A DNA stretch of 64,000 bases from Arcobacter suis CECT 7833 (GCF_003544815.1 NZ_CP032100.1:248001-312000); one strand, 5' to 3'. Shown: positions 1 to 10,823, counted from the stretch's first letter. The notes: generated by a model not told the origin, from the letters alone. Numbers and translations: made by a program.

Positions 1-3000
1 GTAGTAAGTGATAAAGGAATAATTGAAAACCCAGTTGTAAATGCTGGAACATTAACTGTTCAAGATTCAACAGATACAACAACAGTAACAGTAGGTACTG
101 CAACTGTTAATGAAGATGCAACTACAGCAATAGTAAAAGTTACATTAGCAGGACATATCTTTAAAACAGGAGAGACTGTAACAGTAACATTAGCAGATGG
201 AACAGAAGTTGAGTTTACTCAAAATGGTTCAAAAGATGCAACATTCACATTTACAGCAGATTCAGATTCAATAATAGAAGCAGATGCCACAAAAGATATT
301 ACAGCAACTGTAGTAAGTGATAAAGGAATAATTGAAAACCCAGTTGTAAATGCTGGAACATTAACTGTTCAAGATTCAACAGATACAACAACAGTAACAG
401 TAGGTACTGCAACTGTTAATGAAGATGCAACTACAGCAATAGTAAAAGTTACATTAGCAGGACATATCTTTAAAACAGGAGAGACTGTAACAGTAACATT
501 AGCAGATGGAACAGAAGTTGAGTTTACTCAAAATGGTTCAAAAGATGCAACATTCACATTTACAGCAGATTCAGATTCAATAATAGAAGCAGATGCCACA
601 AAAGATATTACAGCAACTGTAGTAAGTGATAAAGGAATAATTGAAAACCCAGTTGTAAATGCTGGAACATTAACTGTTCAAGATTCAACAGATACAACAA
701 CAGTAACAGTAGGTACTGCAACTGTTAATGAAGATGCAACTACAGCAATAGTAAAAGTTACATTAGCAGGACATATCTTTAAAACAGGAGAGACTGTAAC
801 AGTAACATTAGCAGATGGAACAGAAGTTGAGTTTACTCAAAATGGTTCAAAAGATGCAACATTCACATTTACAGCAGATTCAGATTCAATAATAGAAGCA
901 GATGCCACAAAAGATATTACAGCAACTGTAGTAAGTGATAAAGGAATAATTGAAAACCCAGTTGTAAATGCTGGAACATTAACTGTTCAAGATTCAACAG
1001 ATACAACAACAGTAACAGTAGGTACTGCAACTGTTAATGAAGATGCAACTACAGCAATAGTAAAAGTTACATTAGCAGGACATATCTTTAAAACAGGAGA
1101 GACTGTAACAGTAACATTAGCAGATGGAACAGAAGTTGAGTTTACTCAAAATGGTTCAAAAGATGCAACATTCACATTTACAGCAGATTCAGATTCAATA
1201 ATAGAAGCAGATGCCACAAAAGATATTACAGCAACTGTAGTAAGTGATAAAGGAATAATTGAAAACCCAGTTGTAAATGCTGGAACATTAACTGTTCAAG
1301 ATTCAACAGATACAACAACAGTAACAGTAGGTACTGCAACTGTTAATGAAGATGCAACTACAGCAATAGTAAAAGTTACATTAGCAGGACATATCTTTAA
1401 AACAGGAGAGACTGTAACAGTAACATTAGCAGATGGAACAGAAGTTGAGTTTACTCAAAATGGTTCAAAAGATGCAACATTCACATTTACAGCAGATTCA
1501 GATTCAATAATAGAAGCAGATGCCACAAAAGATATTACAGCAACTGTAGTAAGTGATAAAGGAATAATTGAAAACCCAGTTGTAAATGCTGGAACATTAA
1601 CTGTTCAAGATTCAACAGATACAACAACAGTAACAGTAGGTACTGCAACTGTTAATGAAGATGCAACTACAGCAATAGTAAAAGTTACATTAGCAGGACA
1701 TATCTTTAAAACAGGAGAGACTGTAACAGTAACATTAGCAGATGGAACAGAAGTTGAGTTTACTCAAAATGGTTCAAAAGATGCAACATTCACATTTACA
1801 GCAGATTCAGATTCAATAATAGAAGCAGATGCCACAAAAGATATTACAGCAACTGTAGTAAGTGATAAAGGAATAATTGAAAACCCAGTTGTAAATGCTG
1901 GAACATTAACTGTTCAAGATTCAACAGATACAACAACAGTAACAGTAGGTACTGCAACTGTTAATGAAGATGCAACTACAGCAATAGTAAAAGTTACATT
2001 AGCAGGACATATCTTTAAAACAGGAGAGACTGTAACAGTAACATTAGCAGATGGAACAGAAGTTGAGTTTACTCAAAATGGTTCAAAAGATGCAACATTC
2101 ACATTTACAGCAGATTCAGATTCAATAATAGAAGCAGATGCCACAAAAGATATTACAGCAACTGTAGTAAGTGATAAAGGAATAATTGAAAACCCAGTTG
2201 TAAATGCTGGAACATTAACTGTTCAAGATTCAACAGATACAACAACAGTAACAGTAGGTACTGCAACTGTTAATGAAGATGCAACTACAGCAATAGTAAA
2301 AGTTACATTAGCAGGACATATCTTTAAAACAGGAGAGACTGTAACAGTAACATTAGCAGATGGAACAGAAGTTGAGTTTACTCAAAATGGTTCAAAAGAT
2401 GCAACATTCACATTTACAGCAGATTCAGATTCAATAATAGAAGCAGATGCCACAAAAGATATTACAGCAACTGTAGTAAGTGATAAAGGAATAATTGAAA
2501 ACCCAGTTGTAAATGCTGGAACATTAACTGTTCAAGATTCAACAGATACAACAACAGTAACAGTAGGTACTGCAACTGTTAATGAAGATGCAACTACAGC
2601 AATAGTAAAAGTTACATTAGCAGGACATATCTTTAAAACAGGAGAGACTGTAACAGTAACATTAGCAGATGGAACAGAAGTTGAGTTTACTCAAAATGGT
2701 TCAAAAGATGCAACATTCACATTTACAGCAGATTCAGATTCAATAATAGAAGCAGATGCCACAAAAGATATTACAGCAACTGTAGTAAGTGATAAAGGAA
2801 TAATTGAAAACCCAGTTGTAAATGCTGGAACATTAACTGTTCAAGATTCAACAGATACAACAACAGTAACAGTAGGTACTGCAACTGTTAATGAAGATGC
2901 AACTACAGCAATAGTAAAAGTTACATTAGCAGGACATATCTTTAAAACAGGAGAGACTGTAACAGTAACATTAGCAGATGGAACAGAAGTTGAGTTTACT

Positions 3001-6000
3001 CAAAATGGTTCAAAAGATGCAACATTCACATTTACAGCAGATTCAGATTCAATAATAGAAGCAGATGCCACAAAAGATATTACAGCAACTGTAGTAAGTG
3101 ATAAAGGAATAATTGAAAACCCAGTTGTAAATGCTGGAACATTAACTGTTCAAGATTCAACAGATACAACAACAGTAACAGTAGGTACTGCAACTGTTAA
3201 TGAAGATGCAACTACAGCAATAGTAAAAGTTACATTAGCAGGACATATCTTTAAAACAGGAGAGACTGTAACAGTAACATTAGCAGATGGAACAGAAGTT
3301 GAGTTTACTCAAAATGGTTCAAAAGATGCAACATTCACATTTACAGCAGATTCAGATTCAATAATAGAAGCAGATGCCACAAAAGATATTACAGCAACTG
3401 TAGTAAGTGATAAAGGAATAATTGAAAACCCAGTTGTAAATGCTGGAACATTAACTGTTCAAGATTCAACAGATACAACAACAGTAACAGTAGGTACTGC
3501 AACTGTTAATGAAGATGCAACTACAGCAATAGTAAAAGTTACATTAGCAGGACATATCTTTAAAACAGGAGAGACTGTAACAGTAACATTAGCAGATGGA
3601 ACAGAAGTTGAGTTTACTCAAAATGGTTCAAAAGATGCAACATTCACATTTACAGCAGATTCAGATTCAATAATAGAAGCAGATGCCACAAAAGATATTA
3701 CAGCAACTGTAGTAAGTGATAAAGGAATAATTGAAAACCCAGTTGTAAATGCTGGAACATTAACTGTTCAAGATTCAACAGATACAACAACAGTAACAGT
3801 AGGTACTGCAACTGTTAATGAAGATGCAACTACAGCAATAGTAAAAGTTACATTAGCAGGACATATCTTTAAAACAGGAGAGACTGTAACAGTAACATTA
3901 GCAGATGGAACAGAAGTTGAGTTTACTCAAAATGGTTCAAAAGATGCAACATTCACATTTACAGCAGATTCAGATTCAATAATAGAAGCAGATGCCACAA
4001 AAGATATTACAGCAACTGTAGTAAGTGATAAAGGAATAATTGAAAACCCAGTTGTAAATGCTGGAACATTAACTGTTCAAGATTCAACAGATACAACAAC
4101 AGTAACAGTAGGTACTGCAACTGTTAATGAAGATGCAACTACAGCAATAGTAAAAGTTACATTAGCAGGACATATCTTTAAAACAGGAGAGACTGTAACA
4201 GTAACATTAGCAGATGGAACAGAAGTTGAGTTTACTCAAAATGGTTCAAAAGATGCAACATTCACATTTACAGCAGATTCAGATTCAATAATAGAAGCAG
4301 ATGCCACAAAAGATATTACAGCAACTGTAGTAAGTGATAAAGGAATAATTGAAAACCCAGTTGTAAATGCTGGAACATTAACTGTTCAAGATTCAACAGA
4401 TACAACAACAGTAACAGTAGGTACTGCAACTGTTAATGAAGATGCAACTACAGCAATAGTAAAAGTTACATTAGCAGGACATATCTTTAAAACAGGAGAG
4501 ACTGTAACAGTAACATTAGCAGATGGAACAGAAGTTGAGTTTACTCAAAATGGTTCAAAAGATGCAACATTCACATTTACAGCAGATTCAGATTCAATAA
4601 TAGAAGCAGATGCCACAAAAGATATTACAGCAACTGTAGTAAGTGATAAAGGAATAATTGAAAACCCAGTTGTAAATGCTGGAACATTAACTGTTCAAGA
4701 TTCAACAGATACAACAACAGTAACAGTAGGTACTGCAACTGTTAATGAAGATGCAACTACAGCAATAGTAAAAGTTACATTAGCAGGACATATCTTTAAA
4801 ACAGGAGAGACTGTAACAGTAACATTAGCAGATGGAACAGAAGTTGAGTTTACTCAAAATGGTTCAAAAGATGCAACATTCACATTTACAGCAGATTCAG
4901 ATTCAATAATAGAAGCAGATGCCACAAAAGATATTACAGCAACTGTAGTAAGTGATAAAGGAATAATTGAAAACCCAGTTGTAAATGCTGGAACATTAAC
5001 TGTTCAAGATTCAACAGATACAACAACAGTAACAGTAGGTACTGCAACTGTTAATGAAGATGCAACTACAGCAATAGTAAAAGTTACATTAGCAGGACAT
5101 ATCTTTAAAACAGGAGAGACTGTAACAGTAACATTAGCAGATGGAACAGAAGTTGAGTTTACTCAAAATGGTTCAAAAGATGCAACATTCACATTTACAG
5201 CAGATTCAGATTCAATAATAGAAGCAGATGCCACAAAAGATATTACAGCAACTGTAGTAAGTGATAAAGGAATAATTGAAAACCCAGTTGTAAATGCTGG
5301 AACATTAACTGTTCAAGATTCAACAGATACAACAACAGTAACAGTAGGTACTGCAACTGTTAATGAAGATGCAACTACAGCAATAGTAAAAGTTACATTA
5401 GCAGGACATATCTTTAAAACAGGAGAGACTGTAACAGTAACATTAGCAGATGGAACAGAAGTTGAGTTTACTCAAAATGGTTCAAAAGATGCAACATTCA
5501 CATTTACAGCAGATTCAGATTCAATAATAGAAGCAGATGCCACAAAAGATATTACAGCAACTGTAGTAAGTGATAAAGGAATAATTGAAAACCCAGTTGT
5601 AAATGCTGGAACATTAACTGTTCAAGATTCAACAGATACAACAACAGTAACAGTAGGTACTGCAACTGTTAATGAAGATGCAACTACAGCAATAGTAAAA
5701 GTTACATTAGCAGGACATATCTTTAAAACAGGAGAGACTGTAACAGTAACATTAGCAGATGGAACAGAAGTTGAGTTTACTCAAAATGGTTCAAAAGATG
5801 CAACATTCACATTTACAGCAGATTCAGATTCAATAATAGAAGCAGATGCCACAAAAGATATTACAGCAACTGTAGTAAGTGATAAAGGAATAATTGAAAA
5901 CCCAGTTGTAAATGCTGGAACATTAACTGTTCAAGATTCAACAGATACAACAACAGTAACAGTAGGTACTGCAACTGTTAATGAAGATGCAACTACAGCA

Positions 6001-6558
6001 ATAGTAAAAGTTACATTAGCAGGACATATCTTTAAAACAGGAGAGACTGTAACAGTAACATTAGCAGATGGAACAGAAGTTGAGTTTACTCAAAATGGTT
6101 CAAAAGATGCAACATTCACATTTACAGCAGATTCAGATTCAATAATAGAAGCAGATGCCACAAAAGATATTACAGCAACTGTAGTAAGTGATAAAGGAAT
6201 AATTGAAAACCCAGTTGTAAATGCTGGAACATTAACTGTTCAAGATTCAACAGATACAACAACAGTAACAGTAGGTACTGCAACTGTTAATGAAGATGCA
6301 ACTACAGCAATAGTAAAAGTTACATTAGCAGGACATATCTTTAAAACAGGAGAGACTGTAACAGTAACATTAGCAGATGGAACAGAAGTTGAGTTTACTC
6401 AAAATGGTTCAAAAGATGCAACATTCACATTTACAGCAGATTCAGATTCAATAATAGAAGCAGATGCCACAAAAGATATTACAGCAACTGTAGTAAGTGA
6501 TAAAGGAATAATTGAAAACCCAGTTGTAAATGCTGGAACATTAACTGTTCAAGATTCA
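1..6558 (+). repeat. 309-bp in-frame tandem repeat, 21 full copies plus 69 nt
   Basis: Copies begin at 1, 310, 619 and so on every 309 bases up to 6490; the last breaks off after 69 nt at 6558, where the sequence changes to unique. The unit is exactly 103 codons. Reading through the copies I noticed no base differences, including at silent third positions (for example the lone GCC codon in each unit). Each unit has one VTVGTATVNEDAT-type strand pattern and one GTLTVQD linker, as expected for one Ig-like domain per repeat. The array continues past the left edge of the window, so the true copy number is unknown. Confidence 0.97.
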
Positions 6559-9500
6559 ATACCACCAATAATTACTTTAACAGGAAGTACAGTAATAGAG
6601 GTTACTGATGGAACAGCAACTGGAAATAAAGTAAAAGCAACAGTTACTGCAAGTATCGATAAAGCACAAGTAGAAGATTTAATAATAACATTAGACAATA
6701 ATGAACAAATTATAATTAGAGCAGGTGAAATCTCAGGAAGTATTGAGGTTGAAACTACAAGAATAGATGATGCTTATCAACAAGGTACAACAACAGAAAC
6801 CGTATCTATAAAAAGTACATCAAATTCTAAAATAGATGTATCAGAAAAAATAGCAACTATTACAATAAAAGATGATATTGATCCAATTGATGTAACAATC
6901 ACAGCAATAGCGACAACACCTAAAATTATTGATGTAAATACAAAAACAGATGGAACTAATGGTATAAAAATTACAGCTATTGGTAATGATGGTAAAGTAA
7001 CAAATTTATCAGTTATTAAAGGAACAGATCATGATGGATTTGGAGTGGAAACTCTAGTAACAACAACTAGTGGTAAAGGAAAAAATCAAGTAACGACAAC
7101 TACTTCTGTAGAGAATTCAAATGGTGATACACAAGAACTTGGAATGGGTGAGAAAATTGTTGTTGAGTTTACAGATGCAGATGTTAATTCTCTTGACGTA
7201 TCATTTGCATGGAGAAATAACCATGAAACAGCGAGAATTACATTTATAAATGATGGTAAAGTTGTAGGTTATGCAGAAGTTAAAGGAGATGGACAAAGCA
7301 CAACGAAAGCTATTGTTACTTACTATAATGAAAATGGTGAAGTAATCAAAGTAGTAAATGCAAAAGGAAGTTCAGATAAAGTTGATGAACTATTTACTTT
7401 TGAATTACCAGATTCAAATGGTAATTTAATATCATTCGATAGAGTTGAGTTCTCTTCACCAACAAATATTGATGATTATTTAATCAATTCTATAGTTTAT
7501 AAAGAAGTAGTAAATACAAAAATTGTTGATGTAATAACTGAAGGTGGAAAAGTAACATTTAATATTCAAACAGATGAAAATTATCCTCCACAAGGAAAAA
7601 TAATAGCTGTAGTTGAAATAAATGGTAAAACATATGAAGTTGAACTAAATGCTACAGGTAGAGGAACTTTAACTATAGATCCTAAAGATTTAGGTGATTT
7701 ATCAAATGTAGTTGCAAGAATAGTAGAAATTAAAGGCGGAAACTATGAAGGTGTAAATACTTCAGGAACTGTATTTGATTTTGTTTCAGGAACTGTAACT
7801 CCAGGAACAGCAATTTCTTCTGATGATAGTATTGTAACAAATGAAGATACAGCTTATATTTTAAAAGTAACTGATTTTGGTGATGTTTCTCAAAATACTA
7901 TAGAGTTTAAAATTACTAAATTACCAGAAAATGGAAAACTTTATTTAATAGTTACAAAAGGTGAAACTATAATAGATAAAGATGGAAATACAATTATTGC
8001 AATTGAAGATACAAAAGTTGAGATTACAAAAGACCAAATTATTTCTTTAGCTGATATTGGTGCCAAAAAAGTAGTATTTGAACCAACTACAAATAGCGAT
8101 AAAGATGGAAGTTTTAAATTCTCTGTAGGTGATGGAAGTGGAAACTTTAGTAATGAATATACAACAACTATTAATGTTATTGCTGTTGCTGATGCACCAG
8201 AATTAACTGTAAATATTACGAAAACAGGAACGAGCGAAGTTACAGTTGGAAGTGGGAGTAATGGAAATAGCGGAAGTGGCTCTGATATTAAAGAGCTAAA
8301 AGTATTAACTTCTGAAAAAGCAGTAGCTGATTGGGGAAATAATTCTCAAGATATTAATTGTAATTTGAAATTTAGTGGAACAGTTGATAAAACATTCCAA
8401 AACTTTAATAGTGGAAGTGTAACAACAGGTTCTGGCAATGATATATTAAGATTTGCAAGTGTAAATAATAATAAAGTTATAAATACGGGTTCAGGAGATG
8501 ATAAAGTTATTTTCAATCAAACTGCAAGTGTAGCTTTAAATCTAGGAAATGGAAATAATGAAGCCGATTTTGTTGGTGGATTTAAAGGAAGTCTTGCTTC
8601 TGCTGAAGGTAATGATAAAGTTATAGTAAACCAAAGTGCAGAAGGTTCAATTAATTTAGGAGAAGGAAATAATTCTATTAGTATCGCTGGCGTATTATCA
8701 GGGAGTGTTGCAACGGGAAGTGGTAATGACACCCTTATTGTGGGACAAAACATACAAAATAAATCAAGTATTGATTTAGGAGATGGAGATAATACAATTA
8801 GTGTTGGTGGAACTTTTGAAGGAAATATTACCACAGGAGTAGGAGTTGATAAGATAATTATTAATGGAAATATCAATGGTAATGGCAATAGTATCTCAAC
8901 AGGTGCAGGAAATGATTTTGTTCAAATTAATGGACAAGTTAATAATGTAAATGTAAATCTTGGTTTAGGTAATGATGGAATTAGATTTAATCCAGGTAAT
9001 TTCAATGATTTTAGAAATAGTACATTTGATGGTGGAAAAGGATTTGATACTTTATACCTTGAAGGTTCAATAAGTAATTATGGTGTTATAGATAAAGCAA
9101 CAGGTAAAATAATTACATGGACAGAATATGTATCGTTAAACAAAAATGATGAGGGATATGCAAATAAAGAATTCTATATTTATAAACAAAATACAAATCA
9201 AGCGATTACTGTAAAAAATATCGAACAAATTGTATTTAGCGATGAAACAGTAGGTGAAAAAGAAGATACAGTAACTGTTTACAACTATGATATTTCAGTA
9301 AATGCAAAACTTACTGATATAGATGGCAGTGAAAAATTATCAAATGCAACTTTACAAAATGTGCCAGAAGGTTCAAAAGTATATGGAAGTGATGGGATAG
9401 AAATTATTGCTGATGAAAATGGAGTTTATTCTATAAAACTTGATGAGAATGGTGAATCAAAACTTACTTTAACAAATGAAAAAGAGCTTTCAGATACAGA

Positions 9501-9888
9501 ATTAAATAGCATTAAAACAAGTGTTACTTCAACAGATACCCCAACTGATGGAAAAGAAGAAAGTTCACAAGCTACTACTTTTGATGGAGAAGGTGATATT
9601 GACCTGACGAGTATAATTGGACAATATAAAGTTAATTATGTGGATCTTGAAAATGGTAAGGCTAATGATATAAAATTAAATTTTGATGAAATATTAGCTG
9701 ATGATAAAGAGATTTATATAAAAGGTGATGATAAAGATAGTATCAGTTTAAATTCCGATTTATGGAAAGAAGCTGAAGCAACTAATGTTGATGGTGTAAA
9801 ATATAATGTTTATACTGGAACAAATGGTGCTAATTCAACAATTAAATTATTAATTGATGATGATATACAAGTAAATCACGATATTTAG
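1..9888 (+). CDS. Giant RTX-type repetitive adhesin, 5' end outside window
   Basis: The frame is open from base 1 to TAG at 9886-9888 (3295 codons) with no credible start, so this is the 3' part of a longer gene. Order: 21 identical 103-residue Thr/Asp-rich beta-domains plus a 23-residue piece (to 6558); a divergent Ig-like domain (about 6559-6890); a further beta-rich domain (about 6890-7510); Ig/cadherin-like domains (to about 8215); about ten degenerate RTX motifs such as TGSGNDILRF, LGDGDNTISV and TGAGNDFVQI (8425-9060); and a C-terminal segment typical of type I secreted proteins, with Asp/Asn/Ser/Ile-rich ending. By family knowledge this is a LapA/Bap-like surface adhesin exported by a T1SS, its repeats stiffening in calcium. 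No T1SS genes lie in the window; they may be upstream. The GTG at 7045 is only an internal codon. Confidence 0.9.
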   Translation, partial: VVSDKGIIENPVVNAGTLTVQDSTDTTTVTVGTATVNEDATTAIVKVTLAGHIFKTGETVTVTLADGTEVEFTQNGSKDATFTFTADSDSIIEADATKDITATVVSDKGIIENPVVNAGTLTVQDSTDTTTVTVGTATVNEDATTAIVKVTLAGHIFKTGETVTVTLADGTEVEFTQNGSKDATFTFTADSDSIIEADATKDITATVVSDKGIIENPVVNAGTLTVQDSTDTTTVTVGTATVNEDATTAIVKVTLAGHIFKTGETVTVTLADGTEVEFTQNGSKDATFTFTADSDSIIEADATKDITATVVSDKGIIENPVVNAGTLTVQDSTDTTTVTVGTATVNEDATTAIVKVTLAGHIFKTGETVTVTLADGTEVEFTQNGSKDATFTFTADSDSIIEADATKDITATVVSDKGIIENPVVNAGTLTVQDSTDTTTVTVGTATVNEDATTAIVKVTLAGHIFKTGETVTVTLADGTEVEFTQNGSKDATFTFTADSDSIIEADATKDITATVVSDKGIIENPVVNAGTLTVQDSTDTTTVTVGTATVNEDATTAIVKVTLAGHIFKTGETVTVTLADGTEVEFTQNGSKDATFTFTADSDSIIEADATKDITATVVSDKGIIENPVVNAGTLTVQDSTDTTTVTVGTATVNEDATTAIVKVTLAGHIFKTGETVTVTLADGTEVEFTQNGSKDATFTFTADSDSIIEADATKDITATVVSDKGIIENPVVNAGTLTVQDSTDTTTVTVGTATVNEDATTAIVKVTLAGHIFKTGETVTVTLADGTEVEFTQNGSKDATFTFTADSDSIIEADATKDITATVVSDKGIIENPVVNAGTLTVQDSTDTTTVTVGTATVNEDATTAIVKVTLAGHIFKTGETVTVTLADGTEVEFTQNGSKDATFTFTADSDSIIEADATKDITATVVSDKGIIENPVVNAGTLTVQDSTDTTTVTVGTATVNEDATTAIVKVTLAGHIFKTGETVTVTLADGTEVEFTQNGSKDATFTFTADSDSIIEADATKDITATVVSDKGIIENPVVNAGTLTVQDSTDTTTVTVGTATVNEDATTAIVKVTLAGHIFKTGETVTVTLADGTEVEFTQNGSKDATFTFTADSDSIIEADATKDITATVVSDKGIIENPVVNAGTLTVQDSTDTTTVTVGTATVNEDATTAIVKVTLAGHIFKTGETVTVTLADGTEVEFTQNGSKDATFTFTADSDSIIEADATKDITATVVSDKGIIENPVVNAGTLTVQDSTDTTTVTVGTATVNEDATTAIVKVTLAGHIFKTGETVTVTLADGTEVEFTQNGSKDATFTFTADSDSIIEADATKDITATVVSDKGIIENPVVNAGTLTVQDSTDTTTVTVGTATVNEDATTAIVKVTLAGHIFKTGETVTVTLADGTEVEFTQNGSKDATFTFTADSDSIIEADATKDITATVVSDKGIIENPVVNAGTLTVQDSTDTTTVTVGTATVNEDATTAIVKVTLAGHIFKTGETVTVTLADGTEVEFTQNGSKDATFTFTADSDSIIEADATKDITATVVSDKGIIENPVVNAGTLTVQDSTDTTTVTVGTATVNEDATTAIVKVTLAGHIFKTGETVTVTLADGTEVEFTQNGSKDATFTFTADSDSIIEADATKDITATVVSDKGIIENPVVNAGTLTVQDSTDTTTVTVGTATVNEDATTAIVKVTLAGHIFKTGETVTVTLADGTEVEFTQNGSKDATFTFTADSDSIIEADATKDITATVVSDKGIIENPVVNAGTLTVQDSTDTTTVTVGTATVNEDATTAIVKVTLAGHIFKTGETVTVTLADGTEVEFTQNGSKDATFTFTADSDSIIEADATKDITATVVSDKGIIENPVVNAGTLTVQDSTDTTTVTVGTATVNEDATTAIVKVTLAGHIFKTGETVTVTLADGTEVEFTQNGSKDATFTFTADSDSIIEADATKDITATVVSDKGIIENPVVNAGTLTVQDSTDTTTVTVGTATVNEDATTAIVKVTLAGHIFKTGETVTVTLADGTEVEFTQNGSKDATFTFTADSDSIIEADATKDITATVVSDKGIIENPVVNAGTLTVQDSTDTTTVTVGTATVNEDATTAIVKVTLAGHIFKTGETVTVTLADGTEVEFTQNGSKDATFTFTADSDSIIEADATKDITATVVSDKGIIENPVVNAGTLTVQDSIPPIITLTGSTVIEVTDGTATGNKVKATVTASIDKAQVEDLIITLDNNEQIIIRAGEISGSIEVETTRIDDAYQQGTTTETVSIKSTSNSKIDVSEKIATITIKDDIDPIDVTITAIATTPKIIDVNTKTDGTNGIKITAIGNDGKVTNLSVIKGTDHDGFGVETLVTTTSGKGKNQVTTTTSVENSNGDTQELGMGEKIVVEFTDADVNSLDVSFAWRNNHETARITFINDGKVVGYAEVKGDGQSTTKAIVTYYNENGEVIKVVNAKGSSDKVDELFTFELPDSNGNLISFDRVEFSSPTNIDDYLINSIVYKEVVNTKIVDVITEGGKVTFNIQTDENYPPQGKIIAVVEINGKTYEVELNATGRGTLTIDPKDLGDLSNVVARIVEIKGGNYEGVNTSGTVFDFVSGTVTPGTAISSDDSIVTNEDTAYILKVTDFGDVSQNTIEFKITKLPENGKLYLIVTKGETIIDKDGNTIIAIEDTKVEITKDQIISLADIGAKKVVFEPTTNSDKDGSFKFSVGDGSGNFSNEYTTTINVIAVADAPELTVNITKTGTSEVTVGSGSNGNSGSGSDIKELKVLTSEKAVADWGNNSQDINCNLKFSGTVDKTFQNFNSGSVTTGSGNDILRFASVNNNKVINTGSGDDKVIFNQTASVALNLGNGNNEADFVGGFKGSLASAEGNDKVIVNQSAEGSINLGEGNNSISIAGVLSGSVATGSGNDTLIVGQNIQNKSSIDLGDGDNTISVGGTFEGNITTGVGVDKIIINGNINGNGNSISTGAGNDFVQINGQVNNVNVNLGLGNDGIRFNPGNFNDFRNSTFDGGKGFDTLYLEGSISNYGVIDKATGKIITWTEYVSLNKNDEGYANKEFYIYKQNTNQAITVKNIEQIVFSDETVGEKEDTVTVYNYDISVNAKLTDIDGSEKLSNATLQNVPEGSKVYGSDGIEIIADENGVYSIKLDENGESKLTLTNEKELSDTELNSIKTSVTSTDTPTDGKEESSQATTFDGEGDIDLTSIIGQYKVNYVDLENGKANDIKLNFDEILADDKEIYIKGDDKDSISLNSDLWKEAEATNVDGVKYNVYTGTNGANSTIKLLIDDDIQVNHDI

Positions 9889-9891
9889 ATA

Positions 9892-9925
9892 AATAAGAGA
9901 AGAAATTCTCTTATTTTATTTTTTA
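9892..9925 (+). terminator. Rho-independent terminator after the adhesin
   Basis: A 10-bp stem, AATAAGAGAA at 9892-9901 with TTCTCTTATT at 9906-9915, closes a GAAA loop and is followed by a T-rich run (TTATTTTTTA). It lies 3 nt after the adhesin stop and ends just before the weak ribosome-binding site of the kinase gene at 9938. The kinase therefore has no room for its own promoter in the gap. Confidence 0.75.
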
Positions 9926-9937
9926 GGGTATTTAGAT

Positions 9938-10738
9938 ATGAGACAAACAAAAATAGATGAGTTCTTAGAATTAGAACATAATAACAAAGAACTTGAAAAA
10001 AGAGTTAAAGAAGAAGTTGCAAAAAATAGAGAAAAAGATAAGTTAATGTTTCAACAAGCAAAGTTAGCGTCTTTGGGTGAAATGTTAGGAAATATAGCTC
10101 ACCAATGGAGACAACCACTTATGGAAATAAACTCTTTATTTTTACCGATTGAGGGTAAAATCTTTCTTGATATGCCATTAGATAAAGAAGAGATACTTGA
10201 AACTATAAATAAGTTAAATCATATTACAAAATATATGTCAAATACTATTGATGATTTTAGAGATTTTTTTGCTACAGATAAAGAAAAAATAAGATTTCAA
10301 CTTTTAGAGCAGATTAATTCAACTATAAATATTATTAGTGGAGGATTAAAAACTCACAATATAAAACTTGATATTATTATTCAGAAAAATCCTGAAATGA
10401 TAGGATATAAAAATGATTATTCTCAAGTATTAATAAATATAATAAGTAATGCTAAAGATGTTTTAATTCAAAGAAAAATAAAAAATCCATATATAAAAAT
10501 ATCAATATTTGAAGAAAATGAAAATATTGTTACTACTGTTGAAGATAATGCTGGGGGAATAAAAGTAAACCCAATAGAAAAAATATTTGATCCTTTTTTT
10601 ACTTATGAAAAAGTAGGGGGTTCAGGAATTGGACTTTTTATGTCAAAACTAATAATTGAAAAAAATATGAGTGGAAAGTTATCAGTTAAAAACTCTTCAG
10701 AAGGTGCTTTTTTTAAAATTATTATTCCAAAAATTTAA
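9938..10738 (+). CDS. Soluble histidine kinase, no sensor domain
   Basis: 266 residues with no membrane segment. An N-terminal charged coiled coil (about 5-35) leads into the H-box GEMLGNIAHQWRQPL (phospho-acceptor His near residue 56). The dimerisation helix and a HATPase domain follow, with N-box LINIISNAKDVL, G1 VEDNAGGI and G2 GSGIGLFMSK. It corresponds to the bare transmitter module of the larger kinases at 28277 and 34996. No response regulator is adjacent. Only 49 nt separate it from the adhesin stop and most of that is a terminator, so expression probably depends on readthrough or on a promoter inside the adhesin 3' end (inference). A role in controlling the adhesin is possible but unproven. 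Confidence 0.88.
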   Translation: MRQTKIDEFLELEHNNKELEKRVKEEVAKNREKDKLMFQQAKLASLGEMLGNIAHQWRQPLMEINSLFLPIEGKIFLDMPLDKEEILETINKLNHITKYMSNTIDDFRDFFATDKEKIRFQLLEQINSTINIISGGLKTHNIKLDIIIQKNPEMIGYKNDYSQVLINIISNAKDVLIQRKIKNPYIKISIFEENENIVTTVEDNAGGIKVNPIEKIFDPFFTYEKVGGSGIGLFMSKLIIEKNMSGKLSVKNSSEGAFFKIIIPKI

Positions 10739-10753
10739 CTCTATTTACTTCAT

Positions 10754-10781
10754 ATTGTATTTAATTTAATTTAGATATAAT
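10754..10781 (+). promoter_or_regulatory. Probable sigma-70 promoter of transketolase
   Basis: TATAAT at 10776-10781, with a weak ATTGTA at 10754-10759 16 nt upstream and AT-rich spacer DNA, lies about 43 nt before the start codon. Epsilonproteobacterial promoters typically have a good -10 and a poorly conserved -35, which fits. Confidence 0.5.
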
Positions 10782-10823
10782 CGCACAAAATTAGAAAAAC
10801 TTCACTCAATAAATAGGATAATC

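Noticed and set aside
1-6558. CRISPR-like or satellite array
   Set aside because: The unit is 309 bp without spacers and is exactly in frame throughout a long open reading frame, so it is protein-coding tandem repeats.
8517-8888. Minus-strand ORF in the RTX region
   Set aside because: It is antisense to the repetitive RTX coding sequence, Pro/Leu/Ser-rich as expected for a shadow frame, with no RBS.
7045-9888. Separate 947-residue gene starting at GTG 7045
   Set aside because: The same frame is open without a stop from base 1, and no RBS precedes 7045; it is the C-terminal part of the giant adhesin.
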